The translations under genes and the position numbers were made by a program. From Crocodylus rhombifer (lineage: Eukaryota > Chordata > Crocodylia > Crocodylidae), in the NCBI GenBank assembly GCA_038503035.1, contig JAVSML010001088.1, positions 790,564 through 854,563 of the forward strand: a DNA stretch of 64,000 nucleotides, given 5' to 3'. The notes under the pieces were generated by a model that made no database searches, was not told the DNA's origin, and was given only the letters and a program-made list of their open reading frames with translations. Positions 56,967-64,000 of the stretch are shown piece after piece (the first letter of the stretch is position 1; each line of letters opens with the position of its first letter).

Positions 56967-57105
56967 ATAAAATCATAGAAAAGAAGGGTTGGAAGTGGCC
57001 TTAGGAGAGGTCATCTAGCCAAACCCCCTGTTTAAGGCAGTATCTCTGTCTAAACCATCTTAGATGAGTGCTTGTCTAACCTATGCTTAAGAACTTTGGA
57101 AACAG
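56967..57105 (-). mobile_element. CR1 3' end scrap, minus strand
   Basis: AAATCATAGAAAAGAAGGGTTGGAAGTGGCC and CATCTAGCCAAACCCCCTG are a worn CR1-class tail in reverse, with more divergence than the 55618 scrap. It ends the readable Gypsy remnant. Confidence 0.75.
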
Positions 57106-57529
57106 CCGTCACACACAACTACCAGACAAAATTCTCAAAACATACAAAACACCCTTTAACTTTCCACATGTAAAGGACGGGAACAACAGCACTGATCACT
57201 GGGCTATAGCATTGGTCTCTCAGTTCCTTTCTTTCTGGCTCATTGATATTTATAGCTTGGTGCTTAGAGTACATTTGTGTGTGCTATGGACCAACCAAAT
57301 CCAAAAACCAGATTTGAAAACAGGTTTTCTATTTCTTACCACAGCAAAAAATATCTCCCCCCCCCTAAAAATATCTGGGCCATATGCAGAAGACAGCCAT
57401 GGACAAATCCATGGTAGGTATGCTCTAAAAATGCCTACTGAATTAGAACCTGTAGGCAGGATGGGTAGGGAATCCTTAGTCCCACCAGGATTTAGACATG
57501 AGCTAGGAATCATTTATCTGGAATTATCA
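57106..57529. other. No gene recognised
   Basis: A 167-codon plus frame (57083-57586) and a minus frame (57250-57513) overlap here. Neither has a motif, and the plus frame runs from the CR1 scrap into the next DNA element, which argues against a gene. Confidence 0.45.
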
Positions 57530-57812
57530 CATTTTCTCATGTATAGCATGCCCCTTTCCTTCAAAACCAGCTGCTGGAAATTTTAGTGTTCATTGCATGC
57601 TAGAAATATGGTGATAACAGGTTCTGCCTGTTGGGAGGGGAAAGTGAAAGTAAAAATCTACAAGCCACTCACTGAGAGCAGAATAATGAGGGGTAGGCTC
57701 CCTGGCTGCTGCTACTCAGTGACTATAAGAAAAAATATTTACTTCTTCATTCTTCCTTTTGAAAACAAGGTACATATTATGTTCCAGGGCTTGTTGTATG
57801 TAAGAATATGCA
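57530..57812. mobile_element. DNA transposon, same family as 15903-16474
   Basis: The left end CATTTTCTCATGTATAGCATGCCC pairs with the right end GGGCTTGTTGTATGTAAGAATATG, the same termini as the 15.9-kb copy (TTTCTTGCATATAACACATGCC). About 283 bp, non-coding, with TTCAAAACCAGC next to the left end as in the other copy (TTCAAAACCGGC). Confidence 0.65.
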
Positions 57813-59463
57813 GTACTGTATACTGTTTTATCCATGTGCACTGACCAAACAAGCAAACAAACAAAACATTTATGCACCTGCAGAACTTTAGATCCCTTCT
57901 AGGTTAGGCAGCAGCCTATCAAGTGCTTGGGGTAATCTCAGTGAAGCCCAAATGCTAGTTTTGCCATTTTAGGTGTCTTTGTGGATCTAACTTTTAGTTA
58001 CTTTTTGTTAATTCGTTCACAGAGTAACGGGAGAGAGACAAATATTTAAGAAAATGTGATGATAACAAACAAAGGGGACACATAAGCATGTGAGCTCCTG
58101 AAAGTGCACCTAATTTTTCTTCAATTAACTGTATTTCAAGTTAACACTGAAGGCCCACAGAATCGATCCACAACTTTTTAGTTATAAGGCTAGCATATAA
58201 TCAAGCAACTATGAATAGAAGTATGGAAACATTTGGATTTCTCTCTGCTGCTAATGCTGACATTTCTACATTTCCCTAAATGTAAAACCCATTCTTTTTG
58301 TTATAAGTACTGTCATGTGTTTCCAATATTGGAGAGGCATTGCACCTTAGAAGGTCATGATTTTGACATGAAAGATTCACAATCAACAGATATTTGAACA
58401 ATCTTTGCAAGTGACTTTTAAATGCACCTAATTTGTTGGATTCTTTATAAAAAATGTTTATCATGTCATGTAGTAAAGTCATATCAGGTGGTCTCTCACT
58501 TGGTAAGCTTATTCCTTAGACACTGTAATTATGCAGCCTGCATAGCAAATAGAATTTATAGCTGATGGAAAAAGTGGATAGGGCCATTCCAGTGAAAATT
58601 AGGTAAAAAAGGCTACCTGAAAAGTGCAAGCAAAGTGGAAAATATAAATGCTAATCAGAGAAATGAATAGAGTTTCTGAAAGGGATATGTCACAGAAGTG
58701 GTAACATAATACTTTGTACAGTACATAATGTTCCCATGGATTTCAAATTAAAAGCAAGCAGTGACAAGCATCTTCAGAGTGCTTTGCATAACCAGATATT
58801 ACAAACAGTTGAATCTGCAAATAGGAAAGACAACAGGGCTAGGGACAGAAATTACCCATAAACTAGTATAAGGGATAGTAAACCAGTTCAAATCTGTGAT
58901 ACAACAGAAGTTCAGTGCACATAAACTGCTTTCAAAATGGCTAAAACTGGTTTAAGATAAAACTGGATGGATTTAGTTCCACACTTCAATGATTTAGGTT
59001 ATATCAGTTTATTGAACGTCTGTCCCAGATCCCCTCCAGATTCAAGTTAACTCACAGTCCCTCAGCATCCCTGATTGCACCTGCCCTGCAAACCCTGACT
59101 CAAAGGGTCAGTGGGCTAGGTTTGGCCCTAGCTATCCGCCTCCAGCCCAGCGGGGAGGAGTGGTCTAGTGCCCTCCTCCCCCAGCCCAGCTTCTGGCTTG
59201 GGCCACTGCAGGCATGTGGCTGCATTTCCAGAATCAAAAATGAATGTCAGTTCACTTGCTTATCTGTTCAATGCACACAGTTTAGACTAACTTGTGAAAA
59301 TTGAATCAATTCTGCCTCGGGCTTTTTGGTTTTCTGTACATAGTGCAAAAGCACAAAAAATGGTGAGTTATTTTCTGTAAAGATACTTGAATAAATGCAT
59401 TAATGAAATTAAAGAATAGAAAATTACCAACTTGGTCTTGTTTACCATGAATGTGCCAGTTCA
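57813..59463. other. No gene recognised
   Basis: AT-rich with no recognised element or exon-like frame. Confidence 0.6.
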
Positions 59464-59471
59464 TGTCTTAG

Positions 59472-59734
59472 ACTAGGGGTGGCCAATGTGCAGCACATGG
59501 TCTACAGGCAGCCTACGTCCGTGACACATGGCAGATCAGGATGGGGACAAGCAGGACAGTGACAGATAGGGCTGGAAGCAGAAAGCAGAGCAGCAGGTGA
59601 AGTAGGGAGTTTGAGGGAGGAAGCAGAAAGCAGAACAGCAAATCAGGCAGGGTGGGTAGGGGGGTATTAGAGTGCCAGTCTTGGAGGGTACAGGGCTAAT
59701 TTGTGACATACCTACTAAAAAGCTAGGCCCCTAC
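59472..59734. mobile_element. hAT-type element, perfect 8-bp TSD TGTCTTAG
   Basis: TGTCTTAG occurs exactly at 59464-59471 and 59735-59742. Ends ACTAGGGGTGGCCAA and AGCTAGGCCCCTAC pair in part. The body has a direct repeat (AGGAAGCAGAAAGCAGAACAGCA / CTGGAAGCAGAAAGCAGAGCAGCA, about 59570-59645). 263 bp, non-coding. Confidence 0.8.
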
Positions 59735-59742
59735 TGTCTTAG

Positions 59743-61159
59743 GCAGCACGGTTATAAAAAATTGTTTGGAAAGCTCTTTGAAAAACATGCATCACACTTT
59801 ATTCAAATCAATTGAGAAAAATGACCTGAAAGAACTGTTGAAAAATTATTTTGGGCTTACTGTTGCAGCAGACTAGACAACAGATGCTGGAGGCCACTGT
59901 ATTCTAAATATTGTTGCAGTGCCATGTTACTCTTTTGCAAACACTTCCTGATGACTTAGGGATGACAGTTTGGAACCTAAGTGTCTTTTAATAGACTGAG
60001 TTAACCTAGAAACAGTACACTTCATAACAGTGAGCCAGGCAGCGGTGAAAACTATTCAGAAATATGGCATTCCTTTTGTGACAATTTCTGTTTTTGTGAC
60101 AATCCTGTATGTGAAAAAAAAGCGGGAACAAAAACCGAAGACTGCTATTTCTGAATGTAGTCTCTGGTTTGCAGAGTGTGTTTGCTCACTTTAATTTATA
60201 TTGTATGAGAAAAAAATGTTTGTAAACATTAATGAACTTGTTATTGCAATAAAGTGAGTCTTTATGGCTGTCCTTCCCAGAAGGCACAGTTCAGTCAGTA
60301 CATGCAGGCCAAAGCAATGCTTCCTTCACCAGTAGTCAGAAAGGGAAATAGCTGGGTTAAAACTAATTTTTATGCCTGCCTCTTCCAGAATGATATGCAA
60401 TTTTTTTAAATGGAAAAAAACCAAACAAACCAGGAGCAAAGTTGAAGTTCAGTAGCTGAGGACAGCTTCCTTGTATGGGTCATCAGAAAAACACACAGAG
60501 ATTTCTGCAATTAAGTATTTGCTCCAAAGATAACATAATCTTTTTTGCTTATGGAAAACTATTAATTGGATTATCTAAAATGGCAAGCAGTCTGGCTGGC
60601 CTTTCCAGCTGGGAGAATCTTTTAGTCAAAGAAATATAAAATAAAATAAAATAAAATAAAGATCATTTGAGAAGTCTATCAGTGCCTGTTAACACTGCAG
60701 AAAGTGAGAAATAATTTTCTTCTTATAAAGATGTCTTGGAAGATGACAGGCATAGAATCAACAACAACTTCCCCATGTAGAACATGCAGACTGCAATTGT
60801 ACATGTTAAATTAACAAGCAAACATTTCAATAGTCAGTTATTTTAATTCTGTTAACAACCTATCCAGTAGCATAACAGGGTAGGGAGAGGGTGACAGGAG
60901 CAGTAGCCCTGGATACTACATTTGGCATAGGGCAGAAAAAACAGCTGCTGCTACAGCTGGCTGTACCCTACTGCCAGCAGCGGAGCAGCCCTGTGCCCCA
61001 CACTTCAGCACTGTCGGGGCACAGAACTGCCCTGTTAGGCTTCTGAACCCAACTTTGTTATTTAAAATCTGCTATGTATATTGGAATAGGGAAATTAAAT
61101 TGGTAACTTTGATTATTCTTTTCTCCCAAGCTTCTGCTGTGAAATTTATAAAAATTTAC
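59743..61159. other. No gene recognised
   Basis: AT-rich to 60.85 kb, with an (AAATA) microsatellite at 60636-60660. A GC-rich piece at 60900-61030 (GGAGCAGTAGCCCTGG...AGCAGCGGAGCAGCCCTG) may be a DNA-element scrap. Confidence 0.5.
60636..60660 (+). repeat. (AAATA)n microsatellite, 5 units
   Basis: ATAAAATAAAATAAAATAAA run, five near-perfect pentamers. Confidence 0.95.
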
Positions 61160-61290
61160 AATACTGAAATCATAAAATCATAAAAATTAAGGGCTGGCAG
61201 GGGTCTTAAAAGACCATCGAGTCCAACCCTCCTGCTCTGGCCAGGAATACTGCTGAGATAAAATGATTCCAGCAAGGTGTCTGTCCAGTC
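61160..61290 (-). mobile_element. CR1 3' end scrap, minus strand
   Basis: CATAAAATCATAAAAATTAAGG, AAGACCATCGAGTCCAACCC and CTGGCCAGGAATACTG follow a CR1 tail in reverse. About 130 bp. Confidence 0.8.
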
Positions 61291-61541
61291 GGCCTGTGCG
61301 AGTAGGCAGCTATTTGATCCGGCTTCAGATCCAGCCCCTTCGGATGTCAGCAATCCAATCCGGACCTCCCAATCAGTTTCCCACTTTGATCCAGCTGAAG
61401 TGGCTCCGAAGCTTCAGAGCCACCTCGGAGATCTGGCCATAGGGTATAATGGGGAATCAATCAAATATCTATAACTTTGTTGTTTTTTTGTCTGAGTTGG
61501 GTGACACTTACAAGGATGGTAGCGTCTGCTGAGAGCATGAA

Positions 61542-61905
61542 GCCTGCCAAGTTTCAAGAAGATAGGTGCAGCGGTTTGGGGGGAACTGCACCCCAAATTC
61601 TTGAAAGCAAAACCCATGTCACATGTATGTGTTACACCACAGGGAGGTGAAAACTTTGTGGCCCCTGATGAGGCCACAAGGCCTGCCAAGTTTCAAGAAG
61701 ATAGTTGCAGAGTTTTGGGGAGAATTGCACCTCAATCTGCTGACAGGCAAAACTCATAACATAGATGACCCTGTGTGTGTTAAAGCACAGCGGGCTGAAA
61801 ACTGCAGGGGTGGTGGCCCCTGCTCAGGCCATGAAGCCTGCCAAGTTTTAAGGAGATAAATGCAGGGGTTTGAGGAGAACTGCACCTCAAGCTGCTGATG
61901 GAAAA
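61542..61905 (+). repeat. Tandem repeat, about 140-155-bp unit, 2.4 copies
   Basis: GCCTGCCAAGTTTCAAGAAG recurs at 61542 and 61681, and as GCCTGCCAAGTTTTAAGGAG at 61836, each followed by a GTTTKRGGRGRAACTGCACC-type phrase (ATTGCACC in the second). Spacing is 139 and 155 bp. Between them GGCAAAACTCATAACATAG / GCAAAACCCATGTCACATG also recur. Unit identity is about 75-80 per cent by eye. Not coding. The class is unknown to me. Confidence 0.8.
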
Positions 61906-61912
61906 AATCATT

Positions 61913-64000
61913 TCATAGATTCATAGATTGTAAAGTTGGGAAGGCCCACAAAGGATCATCGTGTCCAACTCCCTGCATCTAGCATGAAAGAAGACTGAGG
62001 TCAGATGACCCCAGCCAGGTGACTATCAAGCCTCCTGTTGAAGACCTCCAAGTTAGGCGATAGCACCACCTCTCTTGGAAGCCCATTCCAGACTCCAGCC
62101 ACCCTTACTGTAAAAAATTTCTTCCTAATGTCTAACCTAAATCTACTCTCCACCAGCTTGCACCCATTATTCCTAGTTACTCCCAGGGGTGCTTTGGTAA
62201 ATAGCACATCTCCAATTCCCTGTTGTCCTCCCTTGATAAACTTATAGGCGGCTACAAGGTCTTCCCTCAGACGTCTCTTGTGAAGGATCCAGATCTCTCA
62301 GCCTCCCCTTGTAGGGCCTTTCACGGAAGCCACTAATCATGCGAATGGCCCTTCTCTGAATCCTCTCCAGATTCTCCATGTCCCATGTCTCCATGAAACG
62401 TGGCACCCAAAACTGGACACAGTACTCCAACTGCGGCCTGACCAATGACCTCCTGTGATCTGTTGGTCATGCATCTGCTAATACATGACAAGGTGCAATT
62501 GGCCTTTTTTATGGCCTCCTTACATTGCCGACTTATGTTCATCTTGGAGTCAACTATGACTCCAAGATCCCTCTCAGCCGCTGAGCTGCTGAGGAGGTCA
62601 TCCCCCAACATATAGGTGTGCTGGGGGTTCCTCATTCCTAGATGGAGTACCTTACATTTATCTTTGTTTAATTGCATCCTATTTCATTCTGGCCATTATC
62701 CAGGTCGGCCTGTACATGCTCCCTGCCCTCCAGTGTGTTAAATTTGCCCCATAACTTAGTATCATCTGTGAACTTGGAGAGGGTGCTCTCCACACCTTCT
62801 TCCAAATCACTGATGAAGATATTAAATAACACCGGCCCAAGGACTGAACACTGCCCACCTCCTTCCAGGCTGACAATGACCCATCCACCACCACCCTCTG
62901 GGTGCAGTCCCTAAGCCCGTTGACCACCCACCTGACTGTGTAGGCATCCACTCCACAGCCTGCTAGCTTTCCTATGAGAATAGGATGCAAAACTATCAAA
63001 GGCCTTCATCTAAAATCCAGGTAGATGACATCGGCCTCTGGTCCTGTGTCAAAGCAGTGTGTGACTTGGTCATAAAAGGCTATAAGGTTTGTCAGGCAGG
63101 ATCTACCTGTGACAAACCCATGCTGGTTTCCTTTCAGCATCATTTCTCCTGCTGGGTCTTCACAAATGCACTCTTTGATGATTTTTTTCCAGTATTTTCC
63201 CAGAGATAGAGGTAAGACTGACTGGCCTAAAGTTACCCATAACTAAAGTTACCCATAAAAATGGGCACCACATTGACCCTTTTCCAGTCCTCATGGAGTA
63301 CCATGAGTGCTCAAACAGCTGTGCCAGTGGTTCAGCTATGACACTGGCCAATTCCTTCAGCACCCATGGATGGAGGACATCTGGACTTGTACCCATCCAG
63401 CCCTTCCAAGTGCTCCTTAACCAAGTCAGCACTAACCTTTGGCAGTCTGGTGCTTTTTGGACTCTATGCTCAAGGTGAGGGAATTGTCTTGGTCAGTACT
63501 TAAGAACAGTGAAGCAAAGAACTCAGTGAAGAGCTCCACCTTTTTCCTTGCATCAACCACCAACTGTCCTGATTTGTCCTGCAGGGGCCCTATGTTACTC
63601 TGCACTTTCCTTTTGCTTGCTATGTATCTGTAAAAGGACTTTTTATTGTCCTTAATTGTTGTAGCCAGCCTAAGCTCTAGTCCTGCCTTGGCCTGCCTGA
63701 TTCCCTGCAATAGTGAGCCAGGGCGGTGTATTCCTCCTTGGTGGCTACCCCCTGCTTCCACTGCCTATAAATCTCTTTCTTTGCCCCTAGTCTTTTCTGG
63801 AGTTCCCTGTTCAGCCAAGGGGGCTTTTTTATCCCCTTACCTGCGTAAGGGGATAGACTCCTTTTGTGCCCCAAAGGTTACTCCCTTGAAAAACCTCCAA
63901 CCCTCCAGGACACCCATTTGCTTGATGCTCTTGAGTTCTGCCACCTCACTAACTAGCCCTCTAAGTTTACCAAAGTTGGCCCTTCTGAAGCTTTAGCCTC
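61913..64000 (-). mobile_element. CR1 LINE, minus strand, runs off window end
   Basis: The tail at left (TTTCATAGATTCATAGATTG) is followed in reverse by the ORF2 C-terminus (RFRLDIRKKFFTVRVAGVWNG, 62001-62207), RT and the linker between endonuclease and RT (63677-63874, PPWLNRELQKRLGAKKEIYR). The 5' part lies beyond 64000. The tail is immediately beside the tandem repeat at 61542-61905. Confidence 0.9.
62333..63761 (-). pseudogene. CR1 ORF2 reverse transcriptase (decayed)
   Basis: Minus-strand blocks: 63432-63761 (KKVELFTEFFASLFLSTDQD), 63160-63432 (PDVLHPWVLKELASVIAEPL, NFRPVSLTSISGKILEK), 62679-62999 (IVLHPILIGKLAGCGVDAY) with the catalytic box near 62750 reading FTDDTKLWG after a frameshift (usual FADD), then 62333-62677 (LGVIVDSKMNISRQCKEAI, the C-terminal domain). 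Several frameshifts; a stretch near 63230-63250 is a short direct duplication (AAAGTTACCCATAACTAAAGTTACCCATAA). Confidence 0.8.

Noticed and set aside
57083..57586. 167-codon plus-strand frame
   Set aside because: It begins in a CR1 scrap and ends in a DNA transposon terminus; no motif.
61542..61905. Coding repeat protein
   Set aside because: Repeat spacing (139 and 155 bp) is not a multiple of three and stops occur in each frame.

Overview
The window is vertebrate nuclear DNA from a non-avian sauropsid. A crocodilian fits best and a turtle is the main alternative. The basis is at least nine pieces of chicken-repeat-type LINEs (CR1) with typical 3' ends (short ATAGA/CTATGAA-type tails), a rich set of hAT and PIF/Harbinger short elements, a Ty3/Gypsy-type LTR element, and no bacterial gene layout. 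The species call is inference; no sequence search was run. I see no intact host protein-coding gene, no RNA gene and no CRISPR array. Almost every open frame is a shadow inside a repeat or a chance frame.

Layout. 0-2.4 kb: a decayed copy of the C-terminal part of a ZC3H12-family (Regnase-like, closest by memory to ZC3H12C) coding sequence on the minus strand, next to a GC-rich 1.69-kb element that starts TG, ends CA and is flanked by GTATC, so it is read as a solo LTR; it holds a 40-50-bp minisatellite and a 10-N gap. 4-10 kb: mostly unassigned DNA with one LTR-like block, then a non-autonomous Harbinger copy (9.3-10.2 kb). 10.5-24.2 kb: small DNA elements (hAT, Harbinger-like and an unnamed family), tRNA-like SINE fragments and an LTR-like block on the minus strand. 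24.5-29.5 kb: a near-complete CR1 (minus), a 77-bp duplicated scrap of hAT transposase, then a decayed hAT transposase gene (minus) split by a younger CR1 tail. 30-34.7 kb: an old CR1-like remnant, a Tigger-like element and a second non-autonomous Harbinger copy. 34.8-42.6 kb: a CR1 carrying a nested hAT element with a perfect 8-bp target duplication, followed by a 4.4-kb Harbinger element that keeps its termini and a recognisable but dead DDE transposase and was itself hit by a CR1. 43.3-48.3 kb: CR1 tails, a MITE with a central hairpin, a LINE ORF2 C-terminal zinc-finger remnant and a nested hAT element. 49.7-51.9 kb: a foldback MITE and another MITE. 54.4-56.9 kb: a Gypsy LTR/leader-like stretch with gag and protease remnants. 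57.5-64 kb: further DNA elements, a roughly 140-155-bp tandem repeat and a CR1 that runs off the window end.

The best-supported story is a parent-and-derivative Harbinger family: the 38.2-42.6 kb element is a plausible autonomous relative of the 9.3 kb and 33.8 kb copies, which share both its ends. Nesting gives relative ages: Harbinger before the 40-kb CR1, the 35-kb CR1 before its hAT insert, the hAT transposase before its CR1 insert. I did not find a credible undescribed functional system; the candidates worth checking are structural (unassigned element families, hairpins, a local duplication).
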